Source: Drosophila pseudoobscura (taxonomy: Eukaryota > Arthropoda > Insecta > Diptera > Drosophilidae). Taken from it: DNA of 64,000 nt. The notes beneath the pieces were generated by a model, which saw only the letters and a program-made list of their open reading frames with translations, did no database searches and had not been told where the DNA came from. The DNA lies in the NCBI RefSeq assembly GCF_009870125.1, contig NC_046679.1, positions 21,266,001 through 21,330,000 of the forward strand. Reading direction: 5' to 3'. Below are positions 25,101-37,330 of the stretch, piece after piece (position 1 is the first letter of the stretch; each line of letters opens with the position of its first letter). Made by a program: the position numbers and the translations under genes.

Positions 25101-28100
25101 GAGTGAATGTAACGTGCAAGGTGAAATGGCTTTAGCAATTGGTGGTGACTAATGATTTTCAAATAAAGAAGGTGGGAATTGTCCTCCAAATAAATAGTAT
25201 ACAAAATATAATGTTTGTACTATATTTTATTACACTGAGTAGTAATTTTGAATTCACCTTAAAATCTCAAAAATGTTCATTGTATTTGGCAATTTAATCA
25301 AATTTCGGGCATATACACGTTCAGCTGAATATTAAAGAATTATGTACTTACTTATTCTACAATTAAGAAAAATATTTAATTGACTTACATAATATATTTA
25401 TTATCCCAGTACATGTATTATTCTCGAAATCAATTTTATTTTGAAAACCCACCAAGTTCGTTGCTTGAATCTTTTGTTTTTGCGGCTGGCAATGCTGCTC
25501 TGCCGAATTGGTGGGTTTCCAAGAGAGCGAACCTGGCTGCCTCTCTTGGCGCACGCTCTGACTGCGATCTGCGCGGATGCCGTGGTCGCTCTTGCCACTC
25601 ACCATTTACCTGTCGTCGTGCGCTGTTCCAATCCGACCGTGTCCGCAGCGGATGAAACTGAATCTTGAGGCGCCGCATTTCGTTGCGTGCCGCCTGCCTG
25701 CCTTCGTGCCTGTGCCTGTGTCAGTGTCAGTGTCTGTGCCAGTGTGAGTGAAGTGAGCGCAAAAAAGAAGAAGAAGGCGAAAGATAACAGCAAAAGCAAA
25801 GCCAAAAGAGCCACACAGTGAAAGATCGAAAGAAAATAAAGCAGAGAGAAAATTGTTGTTGTGGAATAACCAAAAAAAAGAGATAAAACGAAAACCAAAC
25901 AAAAAGCAAGAATAAAAGAGAAAAAAAAGCGAAATTAAATGGAAATTCAATGAGGAAGCTGCAAAAACTGCCAGATAAACAAAAAGGAAGGAGAAGCGTT
26001 GCATAAATGAGCACCCAAAGGGAGTTACCTGTATAATCATCAAAAAGGTAGAGAGGAGGAGAGGACAGACACAGATCACAACTTATTAAATTGCAATTCC
26101 CCCAATCAGGTTTTTCGCTCTCTCTCGCTCTCTCTCTCTCTCTCTCCGTCTTTCCATCATTATTTATGCCCCCGTCTCCTTCTGCCGTTGTGTGGCTTCA
26201 TGCAAAAGAGTGCCCCTTCCCAGTGTTCTTAGTGTTTCTCTTTTATTATTATTAATATTGCATGATCGTAAAACGTTAATGAAATTATTCGTACATTTAA
26301 AGCGAGTATTCAACCCGATAGGCCGACACCTCGCCTCGGATTCCGATTCGATGGAAAACCCTCGGTTTTCGAACAGTCCGGAACCCCTCGAACCAGTTGC
26401 AAAAGTTGTCACATTAAAATCACACCTTTGAAGATATATATTTATTGTTGTTGCAGTTGTTGCTGTTGTTGTTGTTGTTGTTGTTTTTGCAGTTGTTGCA
26501 TGCACCACTTTGGCCCGTAACTCGTTCGCGCTCTCTCACATACGCACATAGTCCACACACACACAGTGCGAGAGAGGGAGAGAGCGAGATGCGGGCACAC
26601 ACAGATACAGATAGACACATATGAGATACAGATACAAATGTACTCCTTCCCTGGGCTGCTGCATGCAAATTATAGTAGTCGAGAGTCAAGGAAGTTGGCC
26701 GAAAGAGGCTCTGGCTCTGGCTTTGGCTTTGGCTCTGTCTCTGGCTTTGGTTGTGGCACCACTGGCCATTACCCCAACCAGAAGTTGCAGCAACGGATAT
26801 GTTTATGGCCAAATGATTGAATCTCATGCCTGTCTTATAACATAACAGCAGCTATCCATCTATCTATCTATCAATCTATTAGTTGCCAATTATCTCTTCG
26901 GGAACGACTTTCCTTTTTTTCCTTTACGATTATAATATAATATTTAATACCCGGGTATTTGGCACTGAAAGAAGGAAGGAAGTTTGTTTCCCACCACATA
27001 AACTGTGAAGCCAATGGGTCTCAAATATCCAAGATTTCTAAGATATGCAGCTCACACTTTTTGGATTCATATAAATCAAATACAGCATATGGGCATATTT
27101 TTCTTTCCCATTTTCCCATAAAAGAAAGAGTGTTATTAAAATAGTACGTGCCTCGACGTCATGTTCCACTTAAAGCGCAACGAATGAAGATCGCCTGAGA
27201 GCCCTCCTCTACTTCTAGAATCCAGCATACAGTAAACATAGATTTCCCATTCTTTTTCCCTGGAATCATTGGGATTTCCCTCACCTCACCCATTCGTGGG
27301 CTCTTCTCTCACGCAGATTTCTGAGGGTCGCTCCGGGTCGGGCCCAACACGTGTTGGTCAAATGTTTTCAGCTCTTCACATCATTAGCCAATCGCCCGAG
27401 GGGGTGCCCCTGTTGATGTTTCTTTTTAGCTAAAAAATTAATTTACAAACCGAAAAAAGCAAACAAATTTATTATATTGCATTAATTTTAATGTTTTTTT
27501 CCTTTTGGCCGTTGCTTTTTGTTGTAATTTGTGCATGTTAAATGATTATAAATTGGTCATTTGATATCTGTCAGACAGAGGCTTGACACAACATTTTGGC
27601 ATACACTTTCTTTGCCGGCGGCGACACAGCAGCGAAAGCACCACCAAAGAGTTGTCCATTTATTTATGCATTTACCAATAATTTAAAATATTTCTTACAC
27701 AAAAATGTCAACATATGCGCATTGCAATGACAAGGCAGCCACCGGCAGGCGCTGGCCAACCATTTGGCCAGCTCATGGAGAGCCAATCCAGAGAGCCAGT
27801 CGGCCACAGTCCAGTCAGCCATGGCCCGCAGCAGCAGCAGTGGCAGCAGCCCCAATCCGGCGCTGGCAATCAAAGCCAAAAAGCTTTCAAGCCAAAAGGC
27901 TGCCGCCGCCACAAGTCACAGACATGGAAAAGCCGCTCGCCGATTTCATGAGATTTTCAACAGTTTTTTCTCTCTCCTTTTTTTTGTATTTATTTCTTAT
28001 TTTTATATATTTCGAACCTACCTTAATGGGGGGCTCCATTAGCTGCGTGGAATGGGTTGTTGCCGGCAATCAGGCATTAATGGGGGATTAGTCAGAGGAT

Positions 28101-31100
28101 AAATATTTAAAGATGTTTGCGAAACAATTTTAAGTGTCTCCTTAAAGGCATCAGTGTCTGTGTGGGCTTTAAAGATTAAACATATTATAAGTAGTATTCA
28201 AATTGAAACGGTTTGTCGGCTTCTGAGCACGGTGTTGTGGCTGTAATTAAGGTTTAGAGAAGAATAATAGAATAATATGGTAGAATGTGGACTAGGTTAG
28301 TACTACGCCATAATACTTCTTTATGGGTTCATTGCGGATTCAGAACCTGCCCATTTAATCTATGAAATCTGTTTTAAACCTGTTCTGGAATTCTTTTAAC
28401 TAGTTCACATGAGGTTCAGCCAACAGAGATCTGAATAGCTTTGATGCTGGAAGATGTTTTCCCTACTAAGGGTTAAAGGTAATATAGAAATGGCACAGAA
28501 ATTACTATTTTCTATATTGATTGGTTTCGTTTAAGTAGGGTTTCCTAGACTTCCACATTCCTCTTCTTCTAATTAATGATCTTTTGCTTAGATCTTAAGT
28601 TTAAGAAGCACTTGCTTATCGGCTAAGCTGTGGTTTACTCTGGTAAACAGGTCATCCATCGGATAATCAGTAGATTAAACTCAGTATCTGAGGAATTTCT
28701 GTCTTAATTTCTGCCACTAACAATATTCCCCTTTACCCCTCCTAGAGTATTCCCCACTTCGTTATTAACCCTTGACTAATCGACTTTCCTTTCTTGTCCG
28801 CAATTTTTATTGTGTGTCTCTTTTTCCATCTCAGCTTTGTGTGTCTGTATGTATGATTCCATAGCTCTTGGAAGTTGCAACAGCCACAGCAACAGTGCAA
28901 TCAGCAAATACTAAAATGCAATGCGACGTATTTTTTATTATTTATTTTTTTACCCATTTTTTTCTTTTAGCTTTTTGTGTTATTTTGTTTCGAGTCGAGT
29001 TGGGGCCAAGAGAGTCTCCGTCTCCGTTGGAGTCGAGAGTCTCTCACGCCACAAGCGACAGTTTTGTATTAGAAACGGCAAACTTGTGGCAACTTGTGGC
29101 TGCAGCTAGTTACGGGCTTGATGATTGCCCCAGCTCCAAAGGGGAGGCCGGCAGAGGGGAGGGGCTGTTGCTGTTGGAGTCGAGAGCTGAGGCAGGCAGC
29201 TGGAATGTTGTTTCGCTGCTAGTTGGCCATGTTGCCGAGTGACTGACATAGTTGCTGCTTTAGTTGTGGTTGTAATTGTTGCTGTTGCTGCCGCTGCTGC
29301 GGCTGCCGCGGCTGCTGTGGCAGGGCATCGCAGGCTGAACTTTAAAATTTAATTTGTTAAACAATTTATGTGCGGCATATTAGCTCCAGGTCCAGGTCCA
29401 GGCCAGGCCAAGAGCACAGTTGTGGAAGGTGGATGGATGCGGTGGAGTCTATGCGGGCGTCGTTCCAGAGAGGAGCTCCCATGCGGGCGCGAGGCAAAGA
29501 TAACCTGTTGAGTGTTCGTTTCGTTCCTCTCTTCCGATCAGGCTCTCTTCTGAAATCTCCGCTCTTCTGTGTATGCCTGTGTGTGTGTGTGTGTGAGTGA
29601 AAAGTTGCCAAAGAGATTCAGACAAAACGGTGCTTTACATTCGTTTTTGTTGTTGCTGTTCTTTTGGTTTCTTCTTTGTTTTGTGTACCCTTTCCTTGCA
29701 TCAGCAGAGAGCATGATGAGCTCGGGGGAGACGTTTGTACTGCAGAAGAAGGAGATACTGGTAGAGCTTTGTTCTTGCAGAGAGTCATTCACCATCTTCG
29801 GCATGTCCTAAAAACTATCCATCTGCAGGGTATCTAATCATTCGATATGCCACTCGATTTGTGGCTGTCCATTCGATCATCTGCATTTCTCTGTCTCCCG
29901 CTCTCGCTCTCTCCCTCTATCTCGTTCGCTCTGGCCATCTCTCACTGTCTCTGTCGTTCCGTCGCATGGTCTTTAATGAAATGTAATTTGAAAAATTGCG
30001 CGCGGCAAATTGCTGGCTTCTTGTTAGAGAAGAGATCTCGTTGTCGCTCATAGAATTTCAAATATTTTGTCTTAATTAAAATTGTCCGCTCTCTCTCTCT
30101 CTCTCTTTGTCTCCTTCCCCGGCTGTCTGTCCCGTCTGTCTGTCTCTTTCTGAAAAGTCGGGCAGAGCTTTTAGATAAATTAACTCTGACATTTTGTCCG
30201 TCAAGCATTTGTCGCTTTTTTGCATTTGGTCGACATTTTTATTGGACTTTGACTTGGCCTGGATTTATGTCTGCCTGGATTTGGGGATCTCGCGGATCTG
30301 GATTAGCTGTGCCATCATTCACGTCCACAATTGTTGGCCCCGTCAACGTCAACGGTCCCCCTCCAGCCCCCCCTTCGGGGAGCAGCCATGTAATTTGCCT
30401 CGTTTCTGGGTCTTACGTTTTTTGTGTGTGATTTATTCCGCTGTTGCTGGGTATTTAATTCTGGGTTAAGCATCGCTTAAGCCAGCAGTCTCAAGAACAA
30501 AAGACTCTGACCACGAACTGGTTCCATTCGGTTTCGACTGGAATTCGAATAATGCTCTCCGAACAAGAAGGAGAAGCTCTCAAGAATTTGCCTTTGATTG
30601 ATGGCAGTCTCAATGTTTCAATCTCCTCCTCCGCCTTTTCGCCTCCTCCTTTCGCTCGCCCCGTTTCGCTCTCCTCTTGGGACGTATTTTCTTCACGGTT
30701 CATTATATAAGATTCGGTTTAATTAGTTTGACTAAAATTTTCGCATTCCCCTTTAATGGCTGTGGGGTGAAATCTCGCGGAGTTACAGATAATGACGACG
30801 AAAGAAATGGCACAGAACCATTAAAGAAATTTCCCAAAAACAAAATAACCAACCGAACCGAACCGAAACCAATTTTGTTGGATAGCAAAGTCATCAAGAA
30901 ATCAATTTATATTTATATCTAGATATATTTAATCATTTCTTCTAGCTAGAAAATTGAGTGTCCGAAAATGGGAAACGAGTTTTCATTCGTCTGAGAAAGT
31001 AATTGCAGATTAAACAATCTACAAATTGCAACAAAATTCCAGTCATTTACTAAAGAGACAGACAGAGAGGGAGAGAGATCCGACGCCTGCCATATGCTCT

Positions 31101-31700
31101 AATTAATTCTCTTGCGACCATGAATCTTCCAGCCATTCCATGCCATACTTTCTACAAGATCAATCTTTCTCTATTTTGCGTATTCATATAAAGACATTCA
31201 CACAATTCCATTTCAAAGCACCGCCCCATACATTCTTCGCTCTTTCTATTTGCGGAAACTCTTTTTGGGATTCTCTGAGTGATCAGTGGTCTGTGATCTG
31301 TGTCAACGACAACTTTCAATTCTTTTCATTGAGATATTTGCATAGAGACAACAGAAACCCACGAGAAGTATCCACATCCATCGACACGAGTTCGTTTAAC
31401 TCAAACTCAAATGAACCGAAACGTTCGTTAACCGAACTCCAAATGAAAACAATTCGAATACATTTCCCTCAAACAAAATATTTATTTATTTAGCTGTTGT
31501 TTCAGAAGATATTTGGGGATACCCCTTTCGGAAGGGTAATTAGGTTATCATACCTTGTTTGCTCTAGTTAATGGGGTACTAAATTTATACCAAAATATGC
31601 ACCCATAAAATCTACCAATGAATATAAATAATCCTTGCTAAAAGCAAAGACTTAAACATGGGTTTTATAGGGTATTTAAGTTGGGGGCTTTCACATGAAT
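22160..31700. other. Long non-coding stretch between the coiled-coil gene and the Kunitz pair
   Basis: No gene supported in 9.5 kb. It holds simple repeats: GT at 23949-23968, CA at 24682-24703, CT at 26116-26145, GTT near 26455-26485, GT at 29579-29595 and CT near 30090-30108. Around 25,600-25,960 the plus strand looks like a fly start region: two TCAGTG initiator-like words, then an A-rich, AAG/CAA-rich leader. That would fit a distant 5' exon of Fbxl7, but no splice link can be shown. A 19-base word recurs at 23291 and 23676. Confidence 0.4.
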
Positions 31701-31712
31701 TATTAATTCCCC

Positions 31713-31720
31713 TATAAAAA
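31713..31720 (+). promoter_or_regulatory. TATA box of the first Kunitz gene
   Basis: TATAAAAA lies 69 bases upstream of the ATG at 31782. Transcription should begin about 30 bases further on, giving a short leader of roughly 40 bases, typical of strongly expressed secreted-protein genes. Confidence 0.6.
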
Positions 31721-31781
31721 ACCTTGTTAATATTCGGTATCTCTGACATTTATCCACTTACAAGTCAGTGCTACATTAATC

Positions 31782-32092
31782 ATGCTGTTGAAATGGTTGT
31801 ATCTATGTCTGATCTTAATGATCTCTGCGCCACACATCAGCGGTTGTAAGTAGAGGGTTTCGAAAATAAGTCTTTTCCGTATGTTTGCTAAATTCAATTG
31901 AACTCAGGCAAAGCGAGGTGCTTGCAACCGATGAAGACTGGACGTGGAAGGGCCAATATTATGCGATATTACTACAATAAAGCCACGGGAAAGTGCCAGA
32001 AATTCACCTATGGCGGTAATAGTGGAAATGGAAATAACTTTCGGACACTTAAGGCATGCCAAAGAAATTGCATGTGGAATTTAATGGTGTAA
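31782..32092 (+). CDS. Secreted Kunitz-like protein A, lacking the C14-C38 disulfide
   Basis: Small secreted protein of 82 residues from exons 31782-31845 and 31908-32092. Residues 1-21 are a signal peptide (MLLKWLYLCLILMISAPHISG). The rest is one Kunitz/BPTI domain: cysteines C26, C51, C72 and C76 have exactly the BPTI spacing for positions 5, 30, 51 and 55, and the YYYN and YGG..GN..NF signatures are present. The positions of Cys14 and Cys38 are Gly35 and Asn59, so that disulfide cannot form. The P1 residue next to it is still basic (Arg36-Ala37). An extra Cys22 sits at the cleavage site. Kunitz domains usually inhibit serine proteases; in flies many small ones are male accessory-gland products. 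Inhibition here is uncertain. A close paralog follows 380 bases downstream. Confidence 0.88.
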
Positions 32093-32200
32093 TATTTATT
32101 TAGAGAGTGTTAGAAATAAGAGTTCATTGAATCAAACTGATTCTAGGTGATTGAAAGGGGATCAAGCAGATAAATTATACTAAGTATTATTACCATATCG

Positions 32201-32206
32201 AATAAA
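32201..32206 (+). terminator. Polyadenylation signal of Kunitz gene A
   Basis: AATAAA 109 bases after the stop codon, the first such signal downstream. Confidence 0.65.
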
Positions 32207-32470
32207 GAACATGAAGATCAAATATCGAATCAACTTATTGCAGTCCACTCTTTGGGATGGCAATATACTTTATGGTGGATCCATTTATAACTCTTATAGC
32301 CCATTGTTTCGTTGATCACCAGATGATCTTGAACTACCAACTACTCCAATATTTACCGAAGTACCGCCTGACTAGCACTTGCGTTTGTTTACCAATATTT
32401 TTTTGGAGCCATGAGAGCATACTCTTCTATAGAAGAGCAATCCGATTCAGTCTCCATTGTGCCATCCAAC

Positions 32471-32813
32471 ATGCTGTTGAAGTTCTCGGGTTTCCTCATC
32501 CTCCTAGTGCTGTTCCTGCAGCAAACCCAGCCCCAGACGAGTAAGTGGCTCACAGACGGAGAACAAACCCACAGAAAGTTTTAATAAATATTGGTTTTTA
32601 GTTAAGAGGAGATGCCTGCTGCCGCTGGAACAGGGCAAGGGGAAGGCCATCCTCCGCAATTGGTACTTCAATTCGACGACAAGCAAATGCCAGAAGTTCG
32701 TCTTCTTTGGTGGCGAGAAGAATGGCAACAATTTCCAGACCAAAGCTCGCTGCAATAAGATTTGCCTGGCAAATCTACCCATGACCATCGGAAATGATCC
32801 AATGGAGGTTTAA
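32471..32813 (+). CDS. Secreted Kunitz-like protein B, lacking the C14-C38 disulfide
   Basis: Tandem paralog of the preceding gene, with the same two-exon plan and the same intron phase: exons 32471-32540 and 32602-32813, 93 residues. The signal peptide covers about residues 1-20 (MLLKFSGFLILLVLFLQQ). The Kunitz cysteines C28, C53, C74 and C78 keep BPTI spacing (5, 30, 51, 55), while positions 14 and 38 are Gly37 and Glu62. P1 is Lys38 followed by Ala39, as in trypsin-type inhibitors. A 13-residue tail follows the domain. The NWYFN and FGG..NGNNF segments match the fold. Shared loss in both copies implies an ancestral change. Function is probably extracellular; target unknown. Confidence 0.88.
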
Positions 32814-32829
32814 TTAGGATATAAATTAG

Positions 32830-35800
32830 ATGATCTCATTTTGCCCAGTACTCTTATAGTCTCCGAGTAAATATTCAGGGTACATATTATATATACTTTT
32901 CTTTACTTAATTTCATTTCTTATAAAATCTTTCTGGTGAAAATCCAGTTGATGCTGCTGCACCCAGTTTCTACTGTGGCTGGGCTGTGGCATGCGCAACA
33001 AATATTTTTCTGATGTTTTTTTTTTTTCGAAAAAACTTGTCAGCGCCACCCACTTTCTATGGAGCTTACTGTTGTGTGTGTGTGTGTGTGTGTATCTGTG
33101 AGTTTTGCCAGGAGGTGTTAGGCGGGTGCGCTGACAGCACGATGTAACCGCAACAACGGCAGGCAGAGGCAGGGGCAACGTTTTGCTAAATCAAAATTGA
33201 CACTATGCAAAAAGCCAACCCACAGAGCGGCGGCGGCAGCAACAGCAGCAAACAGTAGCCGCACACACACACACAGACAGGCGAATGATAGAGATACAAA
33301 CACAAACATACACACATGGATACATGGATACAGTGTGTCGGGCCAGAGTGGGGCCAGGCGCTCAGCATGCCATGGCATGGAGGCCAAAAGGTGCTCCCCC
33401 CCTGTCCGACTCCGACGCCGACACCGACTCCTCTCGTGTGTATGGTCGATGTGGTGTTGTGTTGTTCCTGTGTGGCGCCACGCCACGCCAAGCACTCGCT
33501 GTAGCCTCTTGTTGGTGGCTCTTGGCGTTAGATTTCAGCCATGTGCAGACAACGGACGCCGCCACATACACAACCACACATACACACACACACACACAGA
33601 CAAAACTTACAAAATAGCAGTTATTAGTTTTGTTGAATGCACGCACAGTGGGGCAGGAACATAAGAATGTGAATGCCACAGGAAAAATGCCTTCCTTTAG
33701 GCCAAGGAATTTCAAATGACAGACAGGACTGTCTTTGATAGATCTATAGCATCCATTCCACCATTGAATGTACCCCTCTATCTATGGTATCCATAAATCC
33801 ACTGCATGAAAGTCTTAGTTCTAGAACATGGCAAGAGTTAATGCTAACCACTGTTCCCCTTTCCAAAAACCAAACCTTAAACGTACCGAAACCAAATTAT
33901 ATACCCAAAACCGCTGAAAGAAATAGTTAACGCCATTATGGTGCTGCACGTTTTGCCCCACTATGGCCCAGCGGTATCCAGACCAGACCCCACCTTGTAC
34001 AGTATGTGTATGGGGCACTGTGGGCCTCCAGCATGGCGACATTTGCTCATTAAGCATATTAAATAATTAGTACTTGTTGTTGTCATATTTTAAATGCTCG
34101 TTTGCGCTTGTCGAGCGCACTTCAAGAGGCTTGGCTCTCGGACATGTCTCGGACTGTCTATAGAAATCTATCTGCGGAGATTCAGATACGAATCCGCACG
34201 TAGACCAGTTTCCCATTCGAAGCCAGATGAGTGTTGTTTGGCCTTTAGCTTTGGCTTTTAATTCTCGCATTTTTCACAATAAAAATTGTAATATATATGC
34301 GGATTTAATTGAAAAGGCAATTGGTTTTATATTCGTTAATACAAATCATAAAAAATATGTATATTCTTGCTAATTGAATGGCAATTGATTGAACAACTTG
34401 GAGGTTGTGTGCGACTGAAGGCAGTCTGGTATATTTATTATAGATGAAAAGCAAGAAAAGGAGATTATTGCACAAAAGATAGATATGTATCTATAAAATA
34501 AACTAATATAATATACTTTGAAGCCCGTAAGAGCCCGTGTATATTTCCACTTTAATCAAAAACACCTCGATGGCATTATCTCAAGTACTTTCAAAATTAA
34601 TTTCCCACCATAACCGCACAACATTTTATCCCGAAACAGGATCTCTTTAAACTTATCAAAGTGCAGTTTAATATTCGATCTCAATTTAATGTTTTCGTGG
34701 GGTGTTGGATAACACAAACACACCAATTGATCCAACACCTTAGCTCAGTGTTGTGCAACACCCCAAAACTGCCTTTTCTTGTATTTTAGTGTCTTTTAAC
34801 TAGTTTTTCCTCTTTGAATTGTTTCTGGAATCTTATCAAAAACTCTATTAACAACTTTCCCCCCATATATGCCGTCACCTTTGACACAATCTATCCCCAA
34901 AAAGTGTTGGACAACAAGAACATGGACACGATCTTCTAGCATGTTTACAACACTTAATGGCTCTGACTAATCGCATTTGCATGGCTCTCCTAAAAGAATA
35001 GAAACCAAACCCAAAACGAAATGAATTACATTTGCATGTAAATTTATGCAAATTCCATGCTGTGTTGCCCAATGAACCATTTGACACTTTTGTCCACACA
35101 CCAGAGCCCAGAGCCAGAGCCAGGGCCAGGGCAGAGTGCTTTATTAATTATTTATTGTCTAACTATTTGTGAATTATGGCAAGAGATCGTGGGACAGAGA
35201 GAGAGCGAAATCAAAAACTCTCAGCCTCTCAAGTGGAGTGATCTCTCTCTGGGCTCAAAGCATTTTCCTTTTCTTTCTGTCTTTTTTTTTGGGGTCTTGG
35301 GGCGCTTCGAACCAGTTGAGCGACATTCCATATGAGGGGCGACGGCGACAGGCTTTGGTTTCGGTTTCGGAGATGGCTAAGATTAATCAGCTGCCATAAG
35401 CCAAATGACAAGACATATTTGCTGTCCCCGTCCTCCCGTCTCTGTCCCCACCATCAGATCCAGATGTGCTCCGTCCCTGGTGTGGCTTTTGGGTTGGGGT
35501 GTTATTTTTGTGGCTTATTTGTGTTTATTTATGGCAAGGCTAGAAATGATACAACACAAAAATACGAAAAATTAATTTCAAATTTGATTACAATAAAAAA
35601 ATAATGCCACACAGAGGATCGGAACGGATTGGTTCCACTTGTGAGCAGAGCAGAGCAGAGCAGGGCAGAGCAGCTTTTGATTTACTCATTTCGTCTCGTC
35701 TCGTCTTAAAGTGTGCCAGGCAGGCCCCCATCCCCATCCCCACGCCCCAGAGGTGCCCCATCTATAGGTGTGCCTCTTCCCAGTCGCAGCCCAACCCAAA

Positions 35801-37288
35801 AAACGCTGAAGAAGATTTAACAACCGCTTAGAGGCCCAACCAGCCGACAGAGAAAAAAATGTGAAATAAATTTATAGTTTTCTATTTAGATAGCTGGCCC
35901 GTAAATTATGCAAAGCCTCCCTCTCCTGCCAAACACAGATATTATGGATGGGAATCGGAATGAGAATGGCTGCTGCCGGTGCCTGGCTAGATTGCTAGCC
36001 CGAATTGGGTTACTTTCAACTTAATTTAAGGTCTTAAGGTTAGGCCAATAACAGCGGGCCAAATTGCGGGATGCGGATGGTGATGGGGATGGGGATGGGA
36101 TGTGATGGCCACAAGCCACAAGAGCCACAGCAATAGAACGGCCCACGCCTGCTTCTGCTTCTTCAATGCTTTCGTACTCCTCCGAAAAACGATCCATCGA
36201 TCGAAACTGGTTTCTCTGCCTAACAACAATATGAATGAAGCTTGAGCTGAAGCCGTAGCCATCCAACCATCCGGAGCTCAATGCTCAATGGAAATGACAG
36301 CATACGTGTGGCCAAATAACAAAAATAATACAAAGAATGATTTGATAGAAGCGTGGGCGATCCCCGCTTATTAATTGTATTCAAAAAAAATATGTATATA
36401 TGCATATATGGCTAGAGATTTGTTGGCCAATCTTAACTGCTTAACTTATTTCATCCACAAATTGCTGGGAGTTTTTGTATCCGCTAATGCTGAATGCTGT
36501 TGAAAGGTCAACTGCAGCAGCAGTCGAGACTGTGTTCGAAGGAGTGGTTCCCCAATAAAATACTTTATACATTTTTATGACTTCAAGCTATGTCTGTCTA
36601 CCCCCTGTCCCCCTCTACCCCCCATCTCCCCTCTGTCTGTCTGTCTGTCTGTTTGTCTTTCTCTAATAATTGCGAATGGCATGGAGACCCACTTAGAGCT
36701 GCTGCCCACACACTACACACATCAATAAAAAGCAAACGAAAAAAATCTGTCCATGGCCTTCTTGGAATTTAATTGCATTTGATATGCGGGTCTCTCTGGA
36801 AGCGTTTGGCAACACTGGAATGCAGTTTCTGCAAAAGATCTCCCCTTATGGAAAATACTTAAATATTCGACTCTCAACTAAAAACAGACACACAATCGTT
36901 TACAAATCAAATAAAGCTGAACAAGACGATCATAAATCTGGCATTTCCATATCCATTTTAGTAGTGAATTCCATTCTAAGAATGCAGATTGTGATTTGAA
37001 ATGTTTTGTCCAGATTTTATTGCCATTTTTAGTGTATAGCTGCCCACACCAATAAATCACTTCCATGACTATTACGGAATCGAGTTCTATTCCTCTAGAG
37101 TATGGGTCGGCAAGGCCCTATCTTATGTGCATTTCGCCTATATCCATTCGCCACACAAAAGCACTGCCGTGTGCCATTTTCTTCCATTACCTATCCAACA
37201 CTACTCAGTATTAGCCAACACTAGAATTCAACACCTTTTATCGCCTGTTACTTAAAGATATCCTCTGCGTATTTCAAACTCTTTCCAG
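32830..37288. other. Non-coding stretch upstream of Fbxl7
   Basis: No coding gene seen. It contains GT/CA tracts (33072-33093, 33255-33275, 33575-33600), a GAGCA repeat at 35642-35670, a CTGT repeat at 36632-36652 and AT-rich DNA. It probably carries Fbxl7 upstream control sequence and non-coding 5' exons. Confidence 0.4.
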
Positions 37289-37330
37289 ACTTCAGCGCCA
37301 TTCTAGAAATCCATCAAATAGATCCAAACC
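37289..37330 (+). other. Fbxl7: Probable 5' UTR start of the first Fbxl7 coding exon
   Basis: CTCTTTCCAG ends at 37288 and is a good splice acceptor. The 42 bases to the ATG would be untranslated leader, implying at least one non-coding exon upstream. Confidence 0.5.

Noticed and set aside
27664-28091. Overlapping hydrophobic (minus) and Ala/Ser-rich (plus) frames
   Set aside because: CAG/GCC-type low complexity with both strands open; no signals of a gene.
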